Positions 1 to 6,001 of a DNA stretch of 6,713 nucleotides are shown here, in pieces. This DNA is from Bacillota bacterium (GTDB lineage: Bacteria > Bacillota_A > Clostridia > Clostridiales > Clostridiaceae). The position numbers were made by a program, and so were the translations under genes. The DNA lies in the NCBI GenBank assembly GCA_021780795.1, contig JAJXYA010000465.1, forward strand, positions 1 through 6,713. Reading direction: 5' to 3'. Position 1 is the stretch's first letter; each line of letters opens with the position of its first letter. The notes beneath the pieces are model-generated. The model saw only the letters and a program-made list of their open reading frames with translations, was not told the origin of the DNA and did no database searches.

Positions 1-1063
1 CTTCATCATCAATTAAAATAGTCATAAGCATCGGTATACATGCTAGTGGAATTGCAAACAAAGAAATTATACCTAGTATTCTAGCCAGTAATATAGCTAT
101 TATACTAAGAATATTAAGCATAATTAATCTTCGCGTATCGTTAAAGATTTCCGCATGATACTTATATAAATAAAACCATTGAAGCAGAATCACTAGACAT
201 ACAAGACCAGCTAAACTTAAATATAAGGACCATTCAAAATTACTAGAATTATCTAGGAGCCCTAATGATTCTAATAATGTCTTTTGTTCTAAGGTTATTG
301 GTTCTCCCTCTTTTACAATGATTTGGTCCTTTTTAATCATGACAGGTTTAACGTTTTTTCTAGCTGTTTCTATTGCTAAATCTGTTTTTTCTTTATCATA
401 AATTGTATTTACCCGAACTTCTACATTTGCTATAGACTTTCCTATTTCCCTTATAGCTTTGGGGAAATTCGAATCATCAAAAGCTGTATCAATAAGATTC
501 TTTGCCATTATAATTTCTTCAGGCTTATCCTCATTTATTATAAATGAGGCATCTAGGGTGGTCATTCTGTCTTTAATAAACTCTTCTAATTCATCAGCTT
601 TTTTTTGTTCTAAATTTATTAAGACCTGATAATCTTCATAAGCAAACCCATTAATTGGATTGCTTGCTTTGAGTAAAGTTATTTTTTCCTTTTCTGATAA
701 TGGCTTTCCTGTGGAAGCCCCATTATTATTTGTGGTTGATTTACTAGTATCACTAGTATTTAACTGGCGCACTGCAGTAAATAATTTACTAATATTTTTT
801 ATAGCTTCCTCATTTACTGGAATCTTAATTGTTTTCTTTCCTACTTTTTCTACAGCTTTTTTTCTATCACTTTCCGTGGATACCTCATTTTCCACTTCTC
901 TAGAGGCTTTTATATCTACTTTTGCAATATCCCCAACATTTAGCGAATATTTTTTGGGAACTAAAGCTGTTACTAAAATTGAATACATGATAAGTGCCGT
1001 AACTATAAAATTCAAATATGGTTTTGCTTTATTGAGCTTCATAAGTTCTCTAATACTTTTCAT
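1..1063 (-). CDS. yqfF: YqfF/PgpH-type 7TM HD-family membrane protein, N-terminal part
   Basis: This is the first 354 codons of a membrane protein that runs off the left edge. Family members are about 700 residues, so roughly half is present. The ATG at 1063-1061 follows AAGGTGG with a 9-nt gap. A short basic N-terminus leads into a membrane segment at about residues 17-35. A long extracytoplasmic domain of about 240 residues follows (the 7TMR-HDED type), ending near the motif IIVKEGEPIT at 248-257. Further hydrophobic segments at about 279-300 and 313-350 begin the multi-spanning region. The C-terminal HD phosphohydrolase domain lies outside the window; in Listeria PgpH that domain degrades cyclic di-AMP, so cytoplasmic c-di-AMP hydrolysis is inferred, not seen. 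A polar stretch rich in S, T and N at about residues 104-119 looks like a flexible insert. The gene starts 50 nt after yqfD, with phoH missing in between. Confidence 0.9.
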   Translation of the reverse strand, partial: MKSIRELMKLNKAKPYLNFIVTALIMYSILVTALVPKKYSLNVGDIAKVDIKASREVENEVSTESDRKKAVEKVGKKTIKIPVNEEAIKNISKLFTAVRQLNTSDTSKSTTNNNGASTGKPLSEKEKITLLKASNPINGFAYEDYQVLINLEQKKADELEEFIKDRMTTLDASFIINEDKPEEIIMAKNLIDTAFDDSNFPKAIREIGKSIANVEVRVNTIYDKEKTDLAIETARKNVKPVMIKKDQIIVKEGEPITLEQKTLLESLGLLDNSSNFEWSLYLSLAGLVCLVILLQWFYLYKYHAEIFNDTRRLIMLNILSIIAILLARILGIISLFAIPLACIPMLMTILIDDE

Positions 1064-1113
1064 TTCCCTTCCCCACCTTTTCTTCTCGAGTAAACTAAAA
1101 AATAAGTTAATTT

Positions 1114-2235
1114 TTATTTTTCTTCTAGGGCAATATTTTCCTCAGCAACAACCAACACTTTTATCAAATACTTATCTTTCTCCTTTTTTACATCTTGAAT
1201 TTTGTCTACAATCTTTACATTTTTATCTAAATTCCTCAATATATTTGAATATATTTGCTCCGTTACCTTAGTCACATCCACAGGCATATTCTTTTCCTTA
1301 ACTTCATAGTAGATTTCTTTATTTATAAACTTATCTTTATTTTCTATTTTATCATAATTACTATATGGAATTAAGTTATTTTTCAGATAAATTTTTTTAT
1401 TTCCAAATTTAATGTATAAATTACTTATACTGTTTCCGGTTTTAATCTTTGATTTATTGTATAATGGAACTTCTTTAATTTCCTCGTAAAAAGTTTTTGC
1501 TATAACCTCCCCTTCTGCATGTACAGGATAAACACTTCCTTCTTTACCTTGTTCCCCCTTAACTAATAGATCCCCCTTTTGTATCATATCCCCATTTTTC
1601 ACAACGGCTGTACCTTCGGCAGTAAATACCCTAACTACTATACCATCTTTATTAGCTATTAAATTACAGGGGGTTTGGTTACTAATTATAATAGGTGGTG
1701 ATTGCCTTTCTATTACATCAACTTTTAGCTTTACACCTTCAATCCTCGCTTTTACCCACATTATTTCATCATTGCTTCTCGTAATTTTATTTTCAATGTC
1801 ATAGACATCTATATTTTTCTTTCTGAGTCCAGGTATTACCCCAAACCCTTTAATTTGGTTACGCAATTCATAAGGGCTTATATAATGTTCTGTATTAATT
1901 TCTATGTTCCATACAAATGTGGATAAATAATATATTATACCTCCAAATAAAACTACTCCGAATAGAAGAGCAGATCGAGTTCTTATTTTCATTAAAAAAA
2001 AGGATAAACCTTGTCTTCCTATAATTTTAATTCTAGTGTCTGTTTGTTTTGCAACCTTGTTAATTTCGCTATAATCGCTTAACTTTACTTCTAAAACTAC
2101 AGTTGTTATATTAATTTTTTTTATATTTTTAACTATAATCCCATTTCTCCATAGTAAATTTATAAATTTTTCTGGAATTAATGATTGAATTTCCATTGTG
2201 ATATTACCTTTTTTGTATTTTTTAAAATTATTCAT
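1114..2235 (-). CDS. yqfD: Sporulation protein YqfD
   Basis: This encodes a 373-residue protein of the YqfD family, needed for sporulation in Bacillus, where it is made in the mother cell under sigma-E. Its biochemical role is unknown. The N-terminal region contains IPEKFINLLWRNGI, typical of clostridial YqfD. One membrane segment lies at about residues 88-107 and is followed by a large, probably extracytoplasmic domain. The end is lysine- and glutamate-rich. The start is uncertain. I chose the ATG at 2235-2233, which overlaps the end of yqfC by 8 nt, because the family N-terminus has a few residues of this kind before the IPEKF region. No clear Shine-Dalgarno sequence precedes it, so translational coupling to yqfC is likely. 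Alternatives in the same frame are GTG at 2268, ATG at 2244 and ATG at 2196. The length fits the family, whose members are about 380-400 residues. Confidence 0.9.
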   Translation of the reverse strand: MNNFKKYKKGNITMEIQSLIPEKFINLLWRNGIIVKNIKKINITTVVLEVKLSDYSEINKVAKQTDTRIKIIGRQGLSFFLMKIRTRSALLFGVVLFGGIIYYLSTFVWNIEINTEHYISPYELRNQIKGFGVIPGLRKKNIDVYDIENKITRSNDEIMWVKARIEGVKLKVDVIERQSPPIIISNQTPCNLIANKDGIVVRVFTAEGTAVVKNGDMIQKGDLLVKGEQGKEGSVYPVHAEGEVIAKTFYEEIKEVPLYNKSKIKTGNSISNLYIKFGNKKIYLKNNLIPYSNYDKIENKDKFINKEIYYEVKEKNMPVDVTKVTEQIYSNILRNLDKNVKIVDKIQDVKKEKDKYLIKVLVVAEENIALEEK

Positions 2236-2512
2236 GACTTTCATACACAACAGACTTAAAGTTTCCACTTAAGGTTATTGTGTTCCCCCCTATAAATAAT
2301 ATTTTAAAATTTTTCCCATATATTGAGATTGGACCCACATTTGAATTTATTTTTATTTCTTCTTCTTCAAAAATTACTACACCCTTATGATTTTCTATAT
2401 TTATTTCATTATTAGCCAAGATAGTAATCTTGGGTAAATCTAATAAAATATCTCTTGGTAATTCTAACTTGTTAGCTATAGTTTCTTTTGTTCTATAAAA
2501 TTTATTTTCCAT
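2228..2512 (-). CDS. yqfC: Sporulation protein YqfC
   Basis: This encodes a small 94-residue protein of the YqfC/YabP-like family, which is usually 90-100 residues. In Bacillus yqfC sits with yqfD in a sigma-E-controlled operon needed for sporulation; the molecular function is unknown. Recognisable family features are the opening ANKLELPRDILLDLPKITI (about residues 13-31), the element NNEINIENHKGV, and the glycine-containing C-terminal strand region around NFKILFIGGNTITLSG. The sequence suggests a compact beta-strand-rich protein with no signal peptide and no membrane segment. The ATG at 2512-2510 is preceded by GAGGTGG. The gene begins directly after two tandem terminators, so it probably has its own promoter. 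Its last codons overlap the start of yqfD, so the two are very likely co-translated. Confidence 0.92.
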   Translation of the reverse strand: MENKFYRTKETIANKLELPRDILLDLPKITILANNEINIENHKGVVIFEEEEIKINSNVGPISIYGKNFKILFIGGNTITLSGNFKSVVYESHE

Positions 2513-2541
2513 ATACCCACCTCATAAAATACTTCATATTA

Positions 2542-2571
2542 AATTTATGAAAAAAAAACCTAAGAAATTAC
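2542..2571 (-). promoter_or_regulatory. Candidate sigma-E-type promoter for yqfCD
   Basis: On the minus strand, GTAATTT (2571-2565) and CATAAATT (2549-2542) are separated by 15 nt. They resemble the Bacillus sigma-E elements, roughly GTATATT and CATACAAT, with five of seven matches in the upstream box. The site lies about 30 nt before the yqfC start and inside the descending arm and T-run of the adjacent terminator. It fits the known sigma-E control of yqfCD in Bacillus. In such AT-rich sequence a match of this quality can occur by chance. Confidence 0.35.
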
Positions 2572-2599
2572 AGTTTTCAAACTTTATAATTTCTTTAGG
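2550..2599 (-). terminator. Rho-independent terminator, second of a tandem pair
   Basis: On the minus strand CCTAAAGAAATTA (2599-2587) pairs with TAATTTCTTAGG (2570-2559), giving 12 base pairs with one bulged A. Within the loop, AGTT and AACT can add a small inner stem. Nine T residues follow at once (2558-2550). On the plus strand no T-run follows, so it works in the minus direction only. It terminates any read-through from the rpsU unit before yqfC. Confidence 0.85.
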
Positions 2600-2610
2600 T
2601 ATATGAAAAT

Positions 2611-2643
2611 AAAAAAAAAGACTCAACAAAAGCTGAGTCTTTT
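2611..2643 (-). terminator. Rho-independent terminator, first of a tandem pair
   Basis: In minus-strand RNA, GACUCAGC (2639-2632) pairs with GUUGAGUC (2627-2620) over eight pairs, including one G-U, closed by a UUUU loop and flanked by A-U pairs. A run of nine U follows (2619-2611). The hairpin begins within a few bases of the old yqeY stop codon, so it is the natural end of the rpsU-yqeY transcript. The plus-strand version loses the G-U pair and has a broken T-run, so any plus-strand activity should be weaker. Confidence 0.9.
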
Positions 2644-3083
2644 ATTTATTCAAATATTTTTTTACTATTTGACTAACAAGCTTATCATCTGCTTACCCAT
2701 AATTTTAAGCATAAGGCAGACATAATTTTCCCATGTGTTTCATGCTATTAGTTCCCAATTTTACCAAGGTTTCTCTGACTAACTCTGAAATTTCTAATTC
2801 AGTTAACTGCTGAGGAAGGTATTCTAACAAGATTATAATCATGCTTTTGTATAAAAGCTAAATCTTATCTCTTTCCATTTTCAAATTCTTGCATGGCGTC
2901 ACACCTCTGCTTAACTTCCTTAGCTAAAACTTCGATAACCTGATTGTCATCAAGTTTTGAGCTGTCAGTTTTTCCTATTTGTAATACAGCAGCTTTGGCC
3001 ATACTTATTGTACTTGACCTAAATTTATCCTTGCTCTTTACGGCACTTTTTCAGTCTTCTTGTAATCTTTCTTTAAGGGACAC
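2642..3083 (-). pseudogene. yqeY: Decayed yqeY (GatB/YqeY-domain protein)
   Basis: This is a former YqeY gene of about 147 codons, now unreadable as one frame. YqeY proteins resemble the tail domain of the GatB amidotransferase subunit and usually follow rpsU in Firmicutes; their role is not settled. From a GTG at 3083 the frame reads VSLKERLQED, then TGA at 3053-3051 where a leucine is expected. It continues through VIEVLAKEVKQR to TAA at 2867-2865, where GKR-E-DLA is expected. Between about 2850 and 2831 the frame shifts by one, after which LLEYLPQQLTELEISELV is recognisable. Three apparent one-base losses follow, near 2729, 2712 and 2692, and the restored tail reads ADDKLVSQIVKKYLNK with a stop at 2644-2642. 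The ends and overall length are intact, so the decay looks recent. Clustered sequencing errors are the main alternative. Confidence 0.87.
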
Positions 3084-3106
3084 AACCAGTACCTTTTTCA
3101 AAAATT

Positions 3107-3283
3107 CTATTTGAATTTTCTCTTTCTTGCAGCTTCTGATTTTAATTTCTTCTTAACGCTTGGCTTTTCATAGTGCTCTCTTTTTCTTACTTCTGAAAGC
3201 ACTCCAGCTCTTGCACATTTTTTCTTAAACCTTCTTAAAGCATTCTCAAGTGTCTCGTTTTCTCCAACTTTAATTTCTGACAT
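3107..3283 (-). CDS. rpsU: 30S ribosomal protein S21 (bS21)
   Basis: This encodes a complete 58-residue S21, a small basic protein of the 30S ribosomal subunit that acts near the 3' end of 16S rRNA during initiation. The sequence begins [20 protein letters not shown]. It carries the Firmicutes signature [20 protein letters not shown] at residues 23-42 and ends in the basic tail EAARKRKFK. Length and sequence match the family fully. The ATG at 3283-3281 follows a strong GGAGGGAGG at 3299-3291 with a 7-nt gap. A consensus sigma-A promoter lies about 80 nt upstream, so the gene can be expressed independently of the mtaB-HIT genes. It ends 23 nt before the start of the yqeY remnant, and the two genes would share the terminators at 2643-2550. 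Confidence 0.97.
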   Translation of the reverse strand: MSEIKVGENETLENALRRFKKKCARAGVLSEVRKREHYEKPSVKKKLKSEAARKRKFK

Positions 3284-3354
3284 TATTATCCCTCCCTCCG
3301 CTAGCTCAATTCAATTTAAATTTAAAGTAGCCAATGCGGGGCCTAAATAGCACA
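3284..3354 (-). promoter_or_regulatory. 5' leader of rpsU with weak secondary structure
   Basis: This is the roughly 70-nt untranslated leader predicted from the promoter at 3390-3361. On the minus strand, TAGGCC and GGCTA around a CCGCATT loop can form a short stem with one bulged G. A flanking GCTA can pair with a TAGC next to the Shine-Dalgarno sequence. The GC-rich element stands out in otherwise AT-rich intergenic DNA. I do not recognise it as a known ribosomal-protein leader, and the stems are short, so a regulatory role is only a possibility. Confidence 0.3.
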
Positions 3355-3360
3355 TTTTTT

Positions 3361-3390
3361 ATTATACAACACAATTTTACAGAATGTCAA
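3361..3390 (-). promoter_or_regulatory. Consensus sigma-A promoter for rpsU
   Basis: On the minus strand a perfect -35 box TTGACA (3390-3385) and a perfect -10 box TATAAT (3366-3361) are separated by 18 nt. Transcription should start near 3354, giving a leader of about 70 nt before the rpsU ATG. It is the only exact consensus pair I saw on the coding strand. It fits strong, growth-linked expression of a ribosomal protein. Confidence 0.88.
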
Positions 3391-3460
3391 GATTTTCATT
3401 GCTATTTTATTATATATAAACTATTATTGAAAATTCAACTTTTGTAAAATTAGTTATATG

Positions 3461-3811
3461 TTAACCAGGTGGCCACTGAAGCATCCTGCCCCCCAATAAA
3501 TGAAAGTGTATATGTTGAACGGTTTGACCACCTTGTTCTCCGCAATTAGTAACAATTCTGTACCCACTTTCTGCAATCCCCAAGGTTTGCGCAATTTCCT
3601 TTGCTACTATAAATATATGCCCTATTATTTCTGCTTGCTCCACATTTAAGCAATTTAAGTCAGAAATATGTTCTTTCGGAATAATTATAATATGTATGGG
3701 TGCCTGAGGACTTATGTCTTTGAATCCTATAACTTTATCATCTTCATAAACCAGCTCACAAGGAATTTGTTTTTTTATGATTTTACAAAAAATACAGTCT
3801 TCTCTTTCCAC
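3461..3811 (-). CDS. hinT: HIT-family nucleotide-binding hydrolase (HinT-like)
   Basis: This encodes a 116-residue histidine triad protein, a cytoplasmic homodimeric nucleotide hydrolase or transferase; HinT enzymes cleave adenosine phosphoramidates and aminoacyl-adenylates. The N-terminus CIFCKI (residues 6-11) carries a cysteine pair common in this family. The catalytic triad is HIHFHLL, with histidines at residues 100, 102 and 104. The C-terminus GGRMLQWPPG is the typical HinT ending, so the protein is complete. The start is the GTG at 3811-3809: a full-strength AGGAGGTGAT at 3824-3815 sits 7 nt before it. An ATG at 3813-3811 overlaps this GTG but opens a different frame. The gene lies 86 nt downstream of mtaB, in the usual clostridial position before rpsU. 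I see no clear terminator after it, so read-through into rpsU is possible. Confidence 0.95.
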   Translation of the reverse strand: MEREDCIFCKIIKKQIPCELVYEDDKVIGFKDISPQAPIHIIIIPKEHISDLNCLNVEQAEIIGHIFIVAKEIAQTLGIAESGYRIVTNCGEQGGQTVQHIHFHLLGGRMLQWPPG

Positions 3812-3814
3812 ATA

Positions 3815-3824
3815 ATCACCTCCT
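3815..3824 (-). promoter_or_regulatory. Ribosome binding site deciding the GTG start of the HIT gene
   Basis: The minus-strand sequence AGGAGGTGAT is a full match to the anti-Shine-Dalgarno tail of 16S rRNA. The gap from AGGAGG to the GTG at 3811 is 7 nt and to the out-of-frame ATG at 3813 is 5 nt. Only the GTG frame gives the HIT protein, so that start is assigned. Confidence 0.85.
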
Positions 3825-3897
3825 ACCCATCTTATATTAATATACTATTCAACAGAAAATTTTATTCTCCTGCTAAATATATTTATTCATTTTCAAA

Positions 3898-5223
3898 TTA
3901 TTTTAACAACATTTTGGAATGAAAGTCTACTTCTCCAATCATATGATCACCCTGGCATTCAATGAGTTTAGTTATATGGAATTCACCCTCTATATCCTTA
4001 GCTGCCTTTGAAGTAACCTTAATGTAGTTGTCAGTGTATCCTTCGAATTCATCCTCACTATTGCTACATTTTTGCTCATAAAGAACATTCATGCATTGGT
4101 TAATAAATCTGTCCATATATTTTTTTTCTAGCATATTGTTAAGCTCAATAAGCTTGTGACTTCTGTCTTCTTTAATATTCCCATTAATCTGTTCTTTTAT
4201 TTCAGCAGCTTTAGTTCCCTTTCTTGGACTATACTTGAAAATATGCATTTTTGACAATTCTATGTCCTTTAAGAAGGTATAAGTCTCATTAAATTCTTCT
4301 TCAGTTTCTCCAGGGAAGCCTACAATTATATCCGTAGTTATAGATACTCCTTCTATATTCCGCCTTAGATTCTCTACTACTGTTTTATACTCCTGCGCTG
4401 TATACCTTCTATTCATTCTTTTAAGGGTTGCATCACATCCACTTTGCAGTGAAAGGTGGAAATGTGGACACAGCTTCTTAAATGACACTATTTTCTCAAT
4501 AACGCCTTCTGTAAAAAAGGTTGGGTCTATTGATCCTATTCTTATCCTTTCGATACCAGGAACCTTATCCACTTCCTCTAAAATTCGAACCAAATTCCAG
4601 TTCTCTTCCAAATCTAAGCCAAAAGATGCAATATGTATACCTGATAAAAGAATTTCCTTAAAGCCATTCGCAGCTAATTCATGAACTTCTGATATAATTT
4701 TATCTGGTGCTTTACTACATACTGCTCCTCTTGCATAAGGTATTAAGCAATAAGAACAAAATCTATTGCAGCCATCTTGAATTTTTACAAAAGCCCTAGT
4801 TCTATCTTGATACTCTTTAATATTTAGCTCTTCAAAAACATTGTTTTTTAGAACATCGCTGACCTCTATAACTTGTTTCTTTTCTTCTCTAGATCTATTT
4901 ACCCAATAAACAATATCACCTTTATTTCGGCTACCTAAAACTACATCAACGCCTTCAATGCCCGCTACCTCGTCAGCAGCTATCTGTGCATAACATCCCA
5001 CCACTGCAATAACAGCATCTTCATTTTTGCGTCGTGCCCTTCCTATCATCTGCCTTGATTTTTTATCACCCATATTAGTAACAGTACAAGTATTAATAAC
5101 ATATACATCCGAAAACTCATCAAAATCGGAAACTTCATATCCCTCTCTAATAAATTTCTCTACCATTGCTTCTGATTCGTACTGATTTACCCTACACCCT
5201 AAGGTGGCGAAAGCAACCTTCAT
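3898..5223 (-). CDS. mtaB: tRNA (t6A37)-C2 methylthiotransferase MtaB
   Basis: This encodes a 441-residue radical-SAM enzyme that adds a methylthio group to t6A at position 37 of tRNAs reading ANN codons, giving ms2t6A. The N-terminal UPF0004-type domain opens with FATLGCRVNQYESEAM and supplies cluster cysteines at residues 10, 46 (INTCTVTN) and 77 (VVGCYAQ). The radical-SAM motif is CNRFCSYC, with cysteines 152, 156 and 159 binding the second 4Fe-4S cluster. Other family motifs are SGIHIASFG, HFHLSLQSG, MNRRYT and IIVGFPGETEEEF. The C-terminal part, about residues 380-435, fits a TRAM RNA-binding domain. The TLGC-R-VNQ start and the overall sequence favour MtaB over MiaB or RimO. The ATG at 5223 overlaps the rsmE stop by 1 nt (TAATG), and AGGAGG lies about 9 nt upstream, so the two genes are one operon. 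Confidence 0.96.
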   Translation of the reverse strand: MKVAFATLGCRVNQYESEAMVEKFIREGYEVSDFDEFSDVYVINTCTVTNMGDKKSRQMIGRARRKNEDAVIAVVGCYAQIAADEVAGIEGVDVVLGSRNKGDIVYWVNRSREEKKQVIEVSDVLKNNVFEELNIKEYQDRTRAFVKIQDGCNRFCSYCLIPYARGAVCSKAPDKIISEVHELAANGFKEILLSGIHIASFGLDLEENWNLVRILEEVDKVPGIERIRIGSIDPTFFTEGVIEKIVSFKKLCPHFHLSLQSGCDATLKRMNRRYTAQEYKTVVENLRRNIEGVSITTDIIVGFPGETEEEFNETYTFLKDIELSKMHIFKYSPRKGTKAAEIKEQINGNIKEDRSHKLIELNNMLEKKYMDRFINQCMNVLYEQKCSNSEDEFEGYTDNYIKVTSKAAKDIEGEFHITKLIECQGDHMIGEVDFHSKMLLK

Positions 5224-5975
5224 TATATATTTCCTCCTAAATCTCCTAGTTCATACATTATCAAACTTAAACATGTAAACCCTGCAGTCTCAGTTCTAAG
5301 TATTCTCGGACCCAAAGTGACAATACTAGCTCCAATTTCTTTCAATTTTAATATTTCGCTTTCTTCAAATCCACCCTCTGGTCCTATGACAATAGCAACT
5401 TTATTAATATGTTTCTTTTCTAAGTTTTCTACCAATTTCTTTATGCCATAGCCTTCTTCATTTTCATAGGGAACCACTACTAAATCCATAGACTTTAGTT
5501 CTTCTAAAAGTTCCCCAAATTCAATAGGAACATTAATCTCAGGCACCAAACTTCTCTTACTTTGTTTGCAAGCTTCAAGGGCTATTCTATTCCATCTATC
5601 TACCTTTTTAAATTCCTTAAGTTCAGTTTTAACTACTACTCGCTCTGTAATTATAGGTGTTATCGCTTTAACACCTAACTCCGTATTTTTTTGAACTATT
5701 AAATCCATTTTTGTTGATTTAGGCATACCCTGAAATAAGTATACTTCAATAGGACTTTCATTATTTATAGAATTTTCTTCTAATAGATTTATACTTACAG
5801 TTTTCTTATCAATTAAGGTTATTTCACCTACATATTCCTTCCCTTCACAGTTGTTGACACTAACCTTATCACCAACTTGAAGCCTCAATACCTTATATAT
5901 ATGCTTTACATCTTCACCATCAATAATAGCATTATTGTCTACTATGTTATGCTTTGGCACAAAAAATTTATGCAT
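5223..5975 (-). CDS. rsmE: 16S rRNA (uracil1498-N3)-methyltransferase RsmE
   Basis: This encodes a 250-residue SPOUT-fold methyltransferase that uses S-adenosylmethionine to make m3U1498 in the decoding region of 16S rRNA, acting on the small subunit as a dimer. The N-terminal PUA-like domain contains HIYKVLRLQVGD at residues 25-36. The catalytic domain has QKNTELGV (about 95-102), RWNRIALEACKQSKRS (127-142), the SAM-site motif IGPEGGF (197-203), and the knot motif LGPRILRTETA (221-231). All family motifs are present and the length is normal. The ATG at 5975 follows AGGAGAG with about a 9-nt gap. The gene starts 26 nt after prmA and its stop overlaps the mtaB start, so prmA, rsmE and mtaB are probably cotranscribed as a ribosome and tRNA modification unit. 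Confidence 0.96.
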   Translation of the reverse strand: MHKFFVPKHNIVDNNAIIDGEDVKHIYKVLRLQVGDKVSVNNCEGKEYVGEITLIDKKTVSINLLEENSINNESPIEVYLFQGMPKSTKMDLIVQKNTELGVKAITPIITERVVVKTELKEFKKVDRWNRIALEACKQSKRSLVPEINVPIEFGELLEELKSMDLVVVPYENEEGYGIKKLVENLEKKHINKVAIVIGPEGGFEESEILKLKEIGASIVTLGPRILRTETAGFTCLSLIMYELGDLGGNI

Positions 5976-6001
5976 TATTTATTCTCTCCTCAACTTATAT
6001 A

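Noticed and set aside
660..1271. A 203-codon open frame on the plus strand with hydrophobic content
   Set aside because: It lies antisense across the well-supported yqfF and yqfD genes, matches no family I know, and its phenylalanine- and serine-rich composition is what the reverse of lysine- and glutamate-rich genes gives.
2235..2268. The longest yqfD reading, starting with GTG at 2268
   Set aside because: It would add 11 residues (METLSLLCMKV) not typical of the family, overlap yqfC by 41 nt, and has no ribosome binding site.
3421..3460. Possible terminator after the HIT gene
   Set aside because: The short inverted sequence TTGAATTTTCAA gives a stem of four or five pairs with almost no loop, no GC content and no T-run, so it is not a credible terminator.
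3812..3897. Possible separate promoter for the HIT gene in the gap after mtaB
   Set aside because: TATATT- and TATAAG-like boxes occur, but none has a suitable -35 box at 16-18 nt. In DNA this AT-rich they are expected by chance.
3668..3922. An 84-codon plus-strand open frame
   Set aside because: It is antisense to the HIT gene and the end of mtaB, has no ribosome binding site, and its composition reflects the opposite strand.
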